Origin: Symbiodinium natans
Lineage: Eukaryota; Sar; Dinophyceae; Suessiales; Symbiodiniaceae
DNA: 64,000 nt
Reading direction: 5' to 3'
Assembly (NCBI GenBank): GCA_905221605.1
Contig: CAJNDS010002727.1
Location: forward strand, 62,001-126,000
In this document: positions 12,201 to 24,221 of the stretch, piece by piece
How the letters are laid out: every line of letters begins with the position of its first letter
How positions within the stretch are numbered: the stretch's first letter is position 1
Program-made: the position numbers and the translations under genes
Notes under the pieces: model-generated
What the model was told of the DNA's origin: nothing
Databases searched by the model: none
The model's input: the letters and a program-made list of their open reading frames with translations, nothing else

Positions 12201-12804
12201 TGACCTCTGGCAAAAGAGGCTGATCGTGACTCTCTTCACTCTTTTTCCCTTGTCCATAGCGTGTGTGCGCAGCGCATGCGTCTCTGAACTCCAACCCCTC
12301 GAACAACCTTTGAGGCCACAGTACAGAGTGAGGGCTCAAGTTTGAAGCTGAATCACATCTAGTGGCGCGATCCGATCCTGCAGGGTCTGGTCAGCGACCA
12401 CCTCCAGCAGGAAGATTGCGATTGCCGAAACCCCAGAATCCCGAATCTGTTGAACCCTGCGTCATGCAACGATCTTGCAGCACCTGCTCTAAGACCCTCG
12501 AGTTTTGTCTGCCAGGCCTTCCCGGCCTCCGGAAACGATACTTCGTTTAGGATCCGAGGTAGAAGCAACTTCGAGTTGTTGACAGGGTGTCTGGGCAAAG
12601 CCATCAACGGCAGGAAACTATACTGTTCCGGAGAAGCGATTCCGGTGCAAGGTCAGCTTCCGAGGCCAAATGAAAGACGAATTCAGAAAAGAGGGCTAGT
12701 CCGCAAACCATGAGAACCGCTAGAAGAGCTGCAAGCACCTTCGTTGACAGTGACGCCGGATAGCCCAAGCAAGTGCATTGCCGTGAAGTTGCCCACGAAA
12801 ACAT
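9247..12804 (-). CDS. GT8-family glycosyltransferase, type II membrane
   Basis: The start at 12804 opens a short cytoplasmic tail followed by a membrane anchor (KVLAALLAVLMVCGLAL), as in Golgi type II enzymes. Several stem exons follow. The catalytic exon at 11484 encodes ERLIYIDTDTVVMGD, containing the GT8 DxD metal-binding motif. Further family blocks come in the expected order: GLLVIDVEHW and TEKIEFW (to 10507), MQKYKESTKDLW (from 10403), SQPPWLLAM with LGDEW (ending 10201), NCNSLGR (from 9987), KLLHYNGA (9479-9446) and VKPW (from 9381). The stop is at 9247. Introns at 10506, 10200 and 9894 use GC donors and the one at 9445 uses GT; phases match. A nucleotide-sugar-dependent retaining transferase is expected; the sugar is unknown. 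Exons between 12.6 and 11.5 kb are less certain. Confidence 0.85.
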
Positions 12805-13458
12805 AATGACCGGCTGGGCCGACCTTGATGGCAATGTTGGGCAGGTGAGAACCTGAGAACCACGAGCGCTGCCGAAATTCGGCAATCTGAGATGGGAATC
12901 CAAAGCCCCTAAAGCCTAAGCCTCAGGTGTGGGCGATGGCTTGCATTGGCGAGCATGCAAGGTGTTGCAAGGTTGACCGGCTCGATTTGCGGCTTCTTAC
13001 TCTGGGGGGCCCTTCTCAGGATGCCGACTACTGAGGCCGAGACCGATAAGCTCTTGGAACACCGGAGCCTCAGGGACACTAGTGTGATGACCAGTTGTGT
13101 GGCTGCAAGTGCTTCAAAATGGAAGGTCACATCCAGAAACGGTCAGCTGTGGCCAAAACGGAACCTCTGCAATGCCCAAATCGCGACACTCACATCATGC
13201 AGTGAGCGATTTCGTGGCCAGGCCAATCGCTAAAGTCTCGCCAATATGGTCAAACGTTGGACGAGTTGTGAAACAAGTATGGGCCTTGACTCTGGTGCAC
13301 CAAACATATCACCAGGGAACATCTCGTTCGCCAACCCCAGGAGGGTTGTGAAAATGGTGCTTGCAGAGGCACACAAACACGCCGCATGCAATCTTTAAGA
13401 TTGCACAAATCGACACCCTGAGTAGCATCTTGGCAAGCATCCTAAGCAGATGGACAGA

Positions 13459-14032
13459 TCATGGACAACTTGGCAGGGGATCCCGGCCAAGACCATAAGA
13501 AATCAATGGGTCATGCTCTTGACACCCTGGATCATCCTGGTTCCGATGGATCCCATACATTCCCAAACTGCCAGTCTCCGCCCGTGGCGTGGCTTGGAAG
13601 TTTGCTTCAGCACCACGGAGCTCGTGGAATGAAGTCCAACTCGCTAACCTCGGTCCATTCTGCAACATCCCAAATTACGGACCAGCAAGGTTTGCAATAC
13701 CGTACAGCTTCTGGATTGCCCTTAAGGGTTTCGCCGTACCACGAATCAACACACAGCACAATGTCGCGACGTTGCCCCTCCTCCCCGCCCCACCTCTGAT
13801 CATAAACTGCTACGCTGCTACACACCGTACATATACCCTGACTCGGAGTTGTTGAAACCTCAGAGTTGAAAACCCAAGGGCCCCAATTTCGAGTCGGGCT
13901 CTGCCAAGCAGCGCTCGTGGCCTTCTTGGGCCGTTGCCGCGCCCCGCATCTGGCCTTCACCAGCTCGGTGATCCGATTGTCATCGGTGCTGGGCGCATCC
14001 TGAGAGCCTGCCAGACTGGACACAAAGAACAT
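13459..14032 (-). CDS. Unidentified gene, two candidate exons
   Basis: One minus frame reads DAPSTDDNRITELVKARCG and continues to a GAG/GTTTCAACA donor-like site. After a short intron a second block reads QRRDIVLCVDSWYGETL and SVIWDVAEWTEVSEL. Both look protein-like on composition and share the strand of the neighbouring array. No family is recognised. A signal-peptide-like plus-strand frame at 12946-13090 is an alternative for this interval but is weaker. Confidence 0.33.
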
Positions 14033-14299
14033 CTGAACATCATCTGAACATCATGCATAACATAGAATCTCTGACTCTTTCGATTTCATACAAGTCTGTT
14101 CTCTGAGGTGCTCTGAAAGTCTGCACGATTCGAGAAGTCGGACCAGCTGGTGGTGCGCCACATATCCGTCACTTGCAAGTCAGGCAGCCCCTGAGGGAGA
14201 AGAAAATGTAAAGCGGAATGTCCAAAATGACTTTATAATATAAAGTCATATTATGACTGTCATCCAGATGACACCACCCCCTTCCCAGAATCCTAGATG

Positions 14300-14860
14300 G
14301 GCTGGTAGGGGCCAATTCGTGTACTGGACCGATTCGAGCACTGGACGGACTCGCGCAATGCACGGATTCACGCACTCCGACCAGCTGATTCGCACACATG
14401 TCGATTCCCGCATTGCTACGACACTGACATGGCGGATCGCGAACCATCCGATTCACGCACTGCGACGGCAGATTCGCGCACGGAAACACCTAAAGCGCGA
14501 AACCCTAGAAGCAATAAGTCCCAGAAAAGCAAAGCCCCCAAAAATCTGAACCCTAAAGCCTATGAACCCTTGCAACCCTGAGAACCCTAAACCATCCCAA
14601 ACCCCACGGGTAAAGGCTGTACAAGCCCATGAACCCCAAAGCCCCTAAGCTACAAACACCTTCAGCCCTATTACTGTCGAGTGCTTGAATGGGGATTGGT
14701 GTTTGAATCGGGCTTGAATCTCCAGTGCTTGCACCAGGTTTTGTGCTCGAATCGCACGTGCTTGAGCCGCGAGGGTTTGAAACATGATCGTCTTTGAAAG
14801 GCTCTGTTTCTAATCGGGCTGTGCTCGAATCGCGGATTGAAGTGGACTTTTACGTATATG
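14300..14860. repeat. Degenerate GATTCGCGCAC repeats with telomere-like core
   Basis: From 14328 to 14490 the plus strand carries imperfect copies of a GATTCGCGCACT-like unit every 20-30 bp. From 14500 to 14640 come scattered AACCCTAAA elements, a degenerate form of the plant/dinoflagellate-type telomere repeat. From 14690 to 14840 there are GCTCGAATCG / GTTTGAATCGG copies in the opposite sense. No gene is seen here. Confidence 0.6.
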
Positions 14861-14885
14861 GGCTGATTGAAGGCCGCGTAAATTG

Positions 14886-15801
14886 CAAGCTGGGCGTCTC
14901 GTGATCTGGGCCGCTCTGACTGTGCCGATCGAGGAGGATCCGTGGAACGATTCATACCTGGCTCAGGTCATCCTGCTGGGCTAAGCGGCTAAACATGCTG
15001 CTCATATGTTGCACTTGCAATACACGGCTCCTGTATCGGGCATTGTCGCCGGGAAGTCGGGTGGCAGCCAACGTCCGGAGGATGCCATTTTCCAGCCCCT
15101 GCTGGTGTAGGCAGAGCTGATGCTGCCATGGCCAGGGAGTGTCTCGCCCAGTCGCCGCTCTGTGGATTTCGAAGGCTGGCTCTGCCTGTCTCGAATCTCA
15201 AAGCTCTGAGAGAACTACGGGCGTCATGACGTGCCAACTATTGCCAACTCATCAACATTCTCCGTACCCCCTCCCAGAACTTGATTGCCTTAGCTTCTCG
15301 CTCTCGAAGGCATCGCTTCTCGAATTGTTCTCCTTTTGGATGCATTCCCGGTAGCAAACCGACGCCGACGCAGGGCTGAAGCTGCGTGCTGATATGCCTG
15401 GGAAAAAGCTCTTCACCCCGGCCGGATCAGGTGGCTGGCCAAAGAAGACCATGGCTATGGTTAAAACTCTGTCTATAACGAAAATGAAAAAGTGCTCGCG
15501 GAAACGACATGAGCCACATGCAATACGAGCCGTACCAGCGGTGACTGCAATGCTTCCAATCCTAGAACTGTGCCAAGCCATCTTCCAATCCTCTCTCGGG
15601 CCGGCGCAAGCTCTGAGGTTGTGATGAGGTGGAAAACGATCCTGCCACGTGCCATCTGAGAATCACAGCTTTCCCAGATGCTCTTGAAGAACGTCCGATG
15701 TCTTGAAGCCCGATGCTGTATAACTGGAAATGTCTGCACGCTGGCAAATTAAGTTGAAGAAATCCGAGCACAGCACCTGTCAGGATTAGCTGCATTCGCA
15801 T
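14886..15801 (-). CDS. Signal-anchored gene, possibly GT8-like
   Basis: A start at 15801 opens a hydrophobic leader (MQLILTGAVLGFLQLNL) fit for secretion or anchoring. An overlapping downstream block reads RTFFKSIWESCDSQM and RGRIVFHLITTSEL, which resembles the N-terminal strand region of GT8 enzymes. A well-defined exon follows at 15098-14958: 47 codons, phase 0 on both sides, acceptor AG-GGG, donor CAG-GTATGA, reading RTLAATRLPGDNARYRS. It joins in phase to a preceding exon ending at 15268 (REREAKAIKFWEG). These later exons do not look like GT8, so the 5' block may belong to a different gene, or the resemblance may be by chance. A further exon candidate (VVGTDTIHVDLAPFESPF) lies at about 16122-16041. 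Confidence 0.4.
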
Positions 15802-16858
15802 GTGCCTTGAGCCATGTGCAGTGCTGCTGCTTCGCATCATACAAACCATGAAGCAACCTTCTAAGCTGGACTACAGTCTAGCTTCGAAGATCGATGCAGT
15901 GTTGCAGCACTCATGCGAGTTTCATGCGTCACGTAAGAGCCGAGCTGACTGGATTGCCACTGCGGCAGCGCGCAAGTCGAGGCTGTCGCTGGTCAGGCAG
16001 ACCTGCCATGCCAATGTAGGAGTGGGGTTGTACATGTCGCACACCTGAGCCCCATCCACGAAGGGTGATTCAAACGGCGCCAGGTCGACATGGATAGTGT
16101 CCGTGCCGACGACTTTGGGCTGGCCTTGTCGGTCGTTGGCCATGCAAGCTGCAATTGACATGCAAGTCGCTGCAGAGTAACGGCGCCAATGCTGCAACTT
16201 GTTTTTGCAATCTTGTAAGCAGAAGTGACAATGTCGGTCGCAATAGGACGGTATTCCGCAGCTTTCCGTAGCTTTCCATGACCCGCCGAATGAGCTAAAG
16301 GGTCGTTATGCAGAGCTCTGACGGTGCACACGATTGAGCTCAGCACCTGCCGTGCGCAAAAATGCCTCGGCAGTCTGCAACTGCAGCCGGGGCTACAACG
16401 GCCAAAGACCGAGATCCGAGCAGACGCAGACATCCGTCTGAACCATCCGAAAGATCTGTGCGCTGCCACAGCCTGGAAAGCCTTGGGTTCAACCGAGTGA
16501 ACACTCTGTTTGACACACACACCCCCACACCCCAAATACGGTCCAGCCGTGCATGCTTGCTCGAACATGCCTTCAATTTTAACTTCCACCCATGCGAACA
16601 TGTGCAAAGACCACATGAACATTGATTCCACAACCCCTAATTGCACAACCCTCCTCGGCCGAATCGACGAACCTTAAACTCATAAACCCCAAATGCACTC
16701 TTAACTCTGGCTGCGCAGTGTGCCCAAGGATGACAACGACGACAACGACGACAAAGGTCTGTCTCATGGCAACATGTTTCATGACCGAAGCCTTGCACTG
16801 ACTGACCTCCCCTAGTTCCATCCTCATTCAGCTAAGACGTCACAAGTCAGGGAATGCC

Positions 16859-18505
16859 TCAGCGGTCTGGGGATGTGGCAAGGCAGAGGATCAGGAGCGC
16901 AGCAGAGATGGCGAGGCACAAAGCTCCTGCGCGGCACTCTGCTGCCTGATTGAAGCATGCATTGACCGCCTCAGTAAAACTGCATCCTAAACTAAGTCCT
17001 AAACTTTTGGGCAGAGAGAGCACGGCAAGCGGGAAGTGTACAAGAACACTGACTATACCACCCTGCATTTGACATGACTGATGGAACACAATGTCGCGAC
17101 ACATCGCGACCCAAAGCAGAATGGTCCGCACGTTTTTGAGAAATTACGTTGATTCTGCTCACATTTGTCGTCACTTGCCACACACACCAAAAAAGCCCTG
17201 CATGCTATGCAATGGCAGTGCATGCTTGTCCTGGCTTCCCAATCAAACCGAAACCGAAACTACCTTGTTGAAACCTATCAGAAGATGTCAAGAGATCAGC
17301 AAAAATGAACATCACCGCTCAGATGCGGTGCTTGCCTATTGCACACTTGTCACTCGTCCTTTCACGAGCCATGGCTGAGCGCCTGCACAGGCAATCCGTT
17401 CAACCCTGTGCCGTCCAGCATAGCTTCAGACATGGCATCAGAAGCTGCAGCTTGTATATACCTGCAATCACCTGCAATCTCATTGGGGCAACCTGTACAG
17501 AGTACAGACCGAGGCTCAGTCGCCACGTCTTGTAGCTCGCGGCAGCGGCAGGGCCAGTGTTCGCTGCCCTCCTCCTCAATTCACTGGACATACTGGCTGC
17601 ATCTGGTTGCTGGGTGGTTAAACGTTCAAGTAAAGTAAGCATACGTTGTGTACTGTTTGCCATCCTGAACCCTTTTGTCCTCATCACTGCGGCACGGTGG
17701 CCATGAGCTTTGCATGGCTACGTGATGCTACGTGCTGTGTGCTTTTGACAGTCAAGAGAGCTCCAGGGCGCTAATGGAAATGTGAGGGAGCGAAGTGAAG
17801 CGCATGTCCTGTTCATCTGTTTCCAAGCTGTAGCCGCCCCAGAAGTCTTAATGAATAAAGTGAGCAATAAAGGGACTTATAATACAAACGACATGCGTGA
17901 TTAAAGGCCCTTATTGCGTACAGCAGTTCCTGAGAACAAGTGCGATGCAGGGTATATATAGCTTCTGCAGGGACTACAGCTGCTACATCTCTTGGACAAG
18001 TCTATGAGTTTCCCAAACATATAAGACTGTGACAACACATGTATCTCTGTCACTTGCAATTGCGACGCGCGTGCTCTTGCTCTGGAGGCCTCCGCACAGC
18101 TGACTTGGCCAGAATGGCTCGCGTCGTTGCTTCTAGCAGAAAGTTCAACAGTGGACTGAGTCCATTGCCAGAGCATGGTAGTAGCACCTTTTTTCCAAGC
18201 TGCAACCCAAGCAAGCCCGGAACTTCCAGCACTTGCCGAGGCCGGCTAGTCCTTCACAACAAAAAGCAGCGCGTTGAAAGAGCATTCGAGATGCACTCTA
18301 TTGCGCAGCCTTGTCTGCATCTGGCCAGCCAGCGTCGTAGCCTTTCCTGGCTGAAGCCGCTCGGTCTGAGTGTCTGACCGAATCTACCCCAAAGAACGTG
18401 AAAACCAACCATACTCAGCAGCGACCCAGCAAGGTATGTTGCACCACCAGTGACTAGGGACGGCACAGCCAACCTGGCATCGGGACATATCTGAACTCTC
18501 CTCAA
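16859..18505 (-). CDS. Cysteine-rich protein with C-terminal membrane segment
   Basis: Minus-strand exons share paired cysteines: RWLARCRQGCAIEC near 18320, GKCWKFRACLGCSLEKRC near 18200, and a 17.4-17.6 kb exon with EEEGSEHWPCRCRELQD and CTGCPNEIAGDCRYIQ. The last block (16970-16859) contains AVNACFNQAAECR and then a hydrophobic run (GALCLAISAALLILCLA) close to the stop, suggesting a tail-anchored or surface protein. The exons were grouped by strand, spacing and cysteine content; joins are not all proven. Function is unknown. Confidence 0.4.
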
Positions 18506-18629
18506 GCGAGACGGTGGGGCAGCCCACAGTCTTGTTCAGATGTGAGGAAAGCCTCAAGGAAAGCGCTGTGGAGAGCTGTGGCAGCTACGATGTCTCAAAG
18601 CCTTGGGCATGTTCTGCTGCATTTATTAC

Positions 18630-18660
18630 ACATATATATATATATACATAACTATACAAC
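18630..18660. repeat. TA microsatellite
   Basis: A short TATATA run inside a long but featureless plus-strand open frame (18542-19141). No motif or splice pattern supports that frame as a gene. Confidence 0.7.
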
Positions 18661-19299
18661 AGTATGTATGTGCTACATGAATGCTGTGGCCAAGGCCCGC
18701 CAAAGGCTGGAACAGTTGATCACGTGCAGCTCCTTCGCGCGTGGGCTGAGACTTTGCATTTACTTGCGTTTCACCTCCTTTTATCCCGCAACCCCGAAAT
18801 CCAATGAATTTCCCGGAGCCTCATATAGGAGCAGGACTGACTGGACGTGTCTGGACGGTTGCGCTAGGAACCACCGGCAAAACTCACCACACCTTCCACA
18901 CCTAAAAACAACTCAGCCAAACCAGCGCTCTAGCGCCTGCAATATACAGGAGGTCTTCATTTATCCTCCTTTAAAATACTACCACGATCGGGTAATTTGC
19001 GGAGGTCCCCAGCAGGCCCAGCACAGTGCCCTTTGGCTAGCGCTCCTTCCCAGCCAGTGTGCAGTGCAAGGCGAGCTCAGGCTCACCAGCCTGGGCCCAG
19101 CCTCACGAGTTGAAGAGTTGAAGGACGCATTCTCTCTGTAGTTTCTGTCGACGCGAAGGCTGCGAAGAGAAACGACACAAGTTCTTCAGAAGTCACTTTC
19201 GGGCCTTGGTCCGGAGCGGGTGCCTGCAAACATCTCATCTTATGTCACATAGGGAGACCCCAACTCAACGTTTCACAAAGCACACTCACCGCTTGAATT

Positions 19300-21880
19300 C
19301 TGCCCCATATAACGCCCAACACAAACAGCCTATAGAGTAACATAGAGCAAGAGACTGAAGGGGCCCCAAATGGACCAGAATCAGCACCTGCCTCAGGCCA
19401 TGCGCACATGGGACTCGACCTGGCCAGCCATGACACACGGAGTCCCTGAAAAAAATGCTCACAAGAGAGTTGTGCTCGTGGAGCTGCGCAATGCTGTGCA
19501 AAGACCTCCGTGAGAGCCATGGCTTGACGGGTCCGCCGAAATGAAGCCTCAAAGCAGAGAGCAAAAGTGCGTACTGTCACTGAAGCCTTCAGGGGGCTCT
19601 AGTGATCCCACTAACATGCCGCAATGGAAAACTGTGACTTCCTAAGAGTGCGCTCTCACGTGACCTCGTAGCAACTCAACCTTCAATTAAGAGGCCGGCA
19701 GTTTCGATCGAGCCTGCGGCGAAGCCCAAACACCCCCACCGCATGCTACCATGTCGTGTGGCCATTATACTGACATTCGGGAAGAGAATGCTCGCAGTCC
19801 ACAAGCACCTACATCTAAGAAACTACGAGCAAGACCTTTAGAAACTTGTCCGAGGCACTGTGCAAAGATGTAGAGGGGGATTCAGCCGTCCAGATCGGCT
19901 TATTCCCATCTCCTCAATGCATGCCGGATTGCGAGACAAGCTGTTGCTACATCCCGGACACAAGCCACAGTGCTTCTGCGACCGTCGCCTCTCCAGGCAG
20001 TCTGAGAGCTGGACCAGGCCCACCATATCCTGAACAAAGCATACAAAGGCCACAAGTGACTGGCCGTCCTCGTGTAACCCAAACTCCGGCCACTATGTTG
20101 GCCAGCGTCAGCATGTGAATCTAAGTGTCAGTCAGCAACATCATGCAAACAACGCCATGTAGATGTTCATAGCCTCCTGCTTGAAGCCCATCTTGAGCAA
20201 CGTCTTTGTCTCTTGGGATGTCAGCTCCTTCCACGCCGCACGAAACGCCAAGATTGTTCACATGACTTTGCTGCAAGTGGCACGTCTGCAGACAATCGTG
20301 CGTGACTGTTCCGGCCTCTGATCCCAAGTCCACGCAGCCCCAGGAAGCGTCCAGCTCCACAAATGCGTCCTTCTCAGTGCAACACAGCAGTGTGAATCTG
20401 CCAGACCTGTCACAAATACCTATGTTGCAAAGAAGAACGTGGCTCGGATGCGCGCTCACGAGGCACATGTCACTAGATGAAAGTGCCGTGAAACGATTGC
20501 TAGAAAGCAGCACGGTCCAGAGACAGGATCCAAGGCGGCATGATCAAACTCTTGATCCAGAGGTCCTCTCATGGCTGGTGTGGCTTGAGAAGCCCATGCA
20601 GCATGGGAGCAATATTATCGTATAAAGTTCTACGGTTGGGCTGTCTTGTTAGACTACGAGAGGGGGCGCCCACAAATGAAAGCAGAGGTCTCTCACATTC
20701 TCTCAAACAAGGGAGGCTCGCCTCCTCCAGGGGTTGATCTCGATATCGCTGCAGCCAGGTCAGAATCTTCCCAGAGACGTTCTCGGCCCTGGAAGGTATA
20801 CTAAAGAGCAACTCAGAGGCTTTCTTTTGAAAGCTAGTTCAACTCTGGCTCAGCAGAGAAAGCACAGAGCCGCGAGCTGCCATCTGCGCGAGTCAATCAC
20901 CATCAGAGAGGGACTCAGCATGCAGTCCTGAAGGAAAGTCGATTTAAAGGTCTCCCTCATTCATATTTGCAGTGCTTTTTTGCTGCCAAGCATTTTGATT
21001 GTCGCCTTGATGTCGACAAAAAACACAATGCGTACACCCGAGGGCACACAGGGCATGGGTTCTCCTTTGGCTTGACTGTCTTGGGGAGCTCGTACCTCAG
21101 GAGAGAATCAGAAAGATGGGGGGAAAACTTCCAGCTGTGTTCGAACAGTTCCAAGACAGGCGAAGCTAGGATACCCGTACGCTTCGAAAACGAAGTACTG
21201 TAGCGGCGAGGTTGCTGGGTGGGGCCAGAAAACTGAGCTTCCTGCGCACGTAGGAGATCGAAGTCCAAGACTTCAGAGAGCTCGACACGGCAGGACCTGC
21301 GGCAGCGGCCACTATTTACAACTAGCGCAAGGCGGGCAACTTGTTTATGGGTTGATGGTGGTTGATGTGTGACAAGATACTTCCACGCTGATTCTGTGAT
21401 GCCCCATGACACTGCAAAACAGAGCGCAACGATCATCTTCGGAAGATGGCATTGATGCCGCGAGTATATAACTCCTTCAAAAGTACACGCCGCATGGTGC
21501 AAATTTCTCCCGACCTCGCTGCCGCCACAGGGGTGCCCTGCAAGTCGATCTTCGCAAGGGCACTGACGTCACCCAACATCACCCCTTCGGGATCCTGGGC
21601 ACATCACCACATGCCGTGACTTGATGACTTGAGACAGGGGTGGGAAAGTGGGGTGGGAATTCCAGACTCGGTCGATTGTTTCGACGACAAAGGCTTTCAG
21701 AGCGTGCGTGATTGCTGAAACATCAGCATGAATGTGCTGCAACAAAGAAGGGCATGATTGTAATGCTATCAATGGTCTGAGATGGTCTGAGCAGGTCGCC
21801 AGATACACCAAGCGTGATGCACGTCCAAGTAAACTCCTGCTGACGAAACTGCAACTGCGGTTTTGAGCTATTTTCAACAC
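19300..21880 (-). CDS. Second GT8-like glycosyltransferase
   Basis: An exon beginning at 21594 after GCCCAG reads DPEGVMLGDVSALAKIDL then QGTPVAAA, matching the region around and after the GT8 metal-binding motif, although the second acidic position is Glu rather than Asp. Later minus-strand blocks follow in family order: SGKILTWLQRYRDQ (about 20780), ELDASWGCVDLG (about 20350) and LHFGGPVKPWLS (about 19550). The last is the conserved C-terminal His/Gly/Lys-Pro-Trp block, preceded by a good acceptor (TTTGAG-G). An upstream exon at about 21740 (FVVETIDRVW) may lead into the motif exon. A block reading LTSQETKTLLKMGFKQEA with a stop at 20141 does not fit and may be intronic or from another gene. 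Expected role: secretory-pathway sugar transfer. Confidence 0.55.
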
Positions 21881-22099
21881 CTTTCACATGTCAGCTCGGC
21901 TAGAAGAACAAACGTCGAGCCGCTATCCGTCGCGTGTGAACCCAGATGCGTCTCCGTTTCTTTCGCCACGCGTCAGACTTCTGCCACCATCTGGACGCGT
22001 GTGTCGGCACCCGATACAGTGCCTTTATTTAGGCTTCGCCGGCTCCTATACATTCTTCGCGGTTGCCCGCCAAAATATGATCATTCTTGGGGGACACTG

Positions 22100-23742
22100 T
22101 CTTCTACAGCTGTCCGTCACTTCTTTATTTCTGCGGGCTTCCATGCATCCAAAACTAGCAGGCTGGCGTGTGTCTTGGGTTGAAAAGCCGCAAAGGAGCA
22201 CAAGTCTGAGACCCAGCAAAATGCCGAGCAGCGCGTTTGAAAAAACCAGTGCCACTGGTATGCTCAGTTCACCGGCCAGTATCAGTCCGCTACGTCCGTA
22301 TTGAGTAACTTAATCCGTTCGGGGGGCGAGCCGACAGGACTGCACGGAGACTGCACATCCCAATTTAGGCCCTTCCAGGAGGCAGAAAGCCACAGAAGCA
22401 TCGGGGCCGGAGCCGCTGATGCTCATGATGCGCGGCTGGGGGGGACGCAAGGGCGCGCATCATCGAGGCTTGTTTCTCCTGTGGGATCCCAAGCATCAGC
22501 AGCATCAGCGGCACGGGCTTGGGGTGGGGAGGAGGGGCTTGGGCAAGCTTCAAGGAAGTAAACACGCCTTGTAAACCCGCAGAGCAGAGCAACCACGCGT
22601 GCGTTGCTCTTGTGGTTGCTTCGTGTCCTTCTTGTTCTCCTTGTGAGCCCCCTCCCCCCTCCGGCAAAAGCCCAAACCCTGCTTGTTGTCGGCTCGGGGC
22701 CCCTTAGATAAATTTGTGCAGTGCCAGAACCGCTGTCCGCTGGATGCACCCTGACGTCAGCTTGCGAGCAGCTGGACAAACACTCACTTGCACACGTCCG
22801 CAAAAATCAGCTTGCAACATGAGAGTCAGTACATGGCCGCTTCAGGCAGCCCGAGGTCCTTCCCAAAAACCTGACAATGAAGATGATCACAGATGCGACC
22901 ACAAGGAAGCGCAACGCAGGTAGGAGTCCCGACTCGGGGAGGAAGAAACGGACGAATTGAAAGACGCTGGAGGCTTTCCGCGGGACCTGGTCGCGGGCAG
23001 CATCGCGCAACCGATTTCGACGTGTCTCGTGCTGTGCTCTGATGGTCTATGACCTGCTGTGCACGAACGCAAACATCAGAAAATTGAGAATCCCAAGCCC
23101 AGCCCCCGCGAACCTTCGAAGAGGCTCTGAAAGTCACGAATTCTCCTTGGTTGCCAGTAGTGTGGGTAGTACAGTACAAGTGTCAAGCTTCTAGTCTCAG
23201 GTCAATGATGCTAGTCGTCAGCATGCAGGACGACGTAGTATATCATGTAATATCATGTAGCATCCCCCCCACCACTAGCGCGCCCTGGCATGCAACAGAA
23301 TGCTCGAGCCTCCTGGAATCTCTACCAGGTACAATACACTATACTGTAACCTTCACTGTGATTGTGTGCGAAACGTCCACCACAACAGGTCTAGTTCCTG
23401 GGGCGCAGATCTGCTGCTTGCTGTTGGCGGTAACACAGCGATTCACAGCCGAGCCACGAATCTTCTTCAACGCACGCTCGTTCGCGTGTACCTTGTGCGG
23501 ACCGTTGTCTGCAAACATATAGTAACTGCCGGCCCCAGCAATCGCCTGCACCCTCACCTCCGGCAGGTAAGCTTGCAGTAGCCTAGCAGTTCGAGTCGTT
23601 GGCGAGATAGATCAGAGCATTGCTGAGACATGGCATCGCGCACTGAGTGCCCTCCCCCCTGGTTTGTCCAAGGCGCTCAGCAACTACCCTCAGCAGCGCT
23701 GTAAGGACGAAACAGATTCTCCAAACAAACTGGAAGGCGTCC
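22100..23742 (-). CDS. Multi-pass membrane protein, EamA-like at best
   Basis: A possible start at 23742 opens a hydrophobic helix (FVWRICFVLTALLRVVAE). Exons near 23050-22870 encode SGLLPALRFLVVASVIIF, which resembles the conserved Arg-containing helix of drug/metabolite (EamA) transporters. A block near 22300-22190 encodes LILAGELSIPVALVF and another hydrophobic run. At least three membrane segments are visible; a complete ten-helix transporter could not be assembled. If the EamA idea holds it would move small metabolites or nucleotide sugars. A soluble multi-exon membrane protein of another family is equally possible. Confidence 0.37.
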
Positions 23743-23945
23743 ATGGTGACTCTTTGTGTGAGGCACAAACACTGAACCACTAAGAGCACAAAGCCAGCTA
23801 ATCAGCCAAAGCTCTGCTGGAGCTGGGGCGAGGTGACGACGTGAAATTGTACCAAGCCAGGGTTCGACGCCTAAGGCAGACAGACCATCGACATCCGGAA
23901 ACTTTCAGAACACTGCCGAACAGATTTTGTAGAGACATGCAGAGA

Positions 23946-24221
23946 TTATTGCAGACAAAGGCCCCTGCATGCACCCACGCAGAGTGGATGGCCACTGCTA
24001 AGGGCCCTGACCGCTTGCTCAACAATCTGCACACCAGCTGGCGGAGAACGCAAAGTGCTGAGGTCACAGCTGAGCTCAGAATCATCAATGCTCAAGACAA
24101 CCTGGGAGCATGACATTGATCTCCCCTGCATGAGCAGCTCATGTTTATAAGTGTTTATCACATCGCACCTCTCCGCATTTCTCTGCTCTTTGCATAACGT
24201 GCAGAGCCAAGCTCCAGACAT
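23946..24221 (-). CDS. Unidentified exon with two CxxC-like cysteines
   Basis: The frame reads WLCTLCKEQRNAERC and continues with VVLSIDDSELSCDLS over about 90 codons without a stop. The WxCxxC start could be part of a zinc-binding site, but no full domain is visible. A plus-strand frame over the same bases (23841-24113) is also open, so strand assignment rests mainly on the surrounding minus-strand genes. From 24230 to 25080 nothing gene-like was seen. Confidence 0.3.
   Translation of the reverse strand: MSGAWLCTLCKEQRNAERCDVINTYKHELLMQGRSMSCSQVVLSIDDSELSCDLSTLRSPPAGVQIVEQAVRALSSGHPLCVGACRGLCLQ

Noticed and set aside
12946-13233. Plus-strand frame with a signal-peptide-like start
   Set aside because: The leader is short and interrupted by charge, no downstream exon could be joined, and minus-strand frames overlap it.
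18542-19141. 199-codon plus-strand frame
   Set aside because: It reads through a TA microsatellite and shows no motif, no leader and no coding-like composition; strand also disagrees with neighbours.
23858-23870. GGTTCGACGCC, a perfect tRNA B-box consensus
   Set aside because: No A box at the right distance and no cloverleaf stems could be formed around it.
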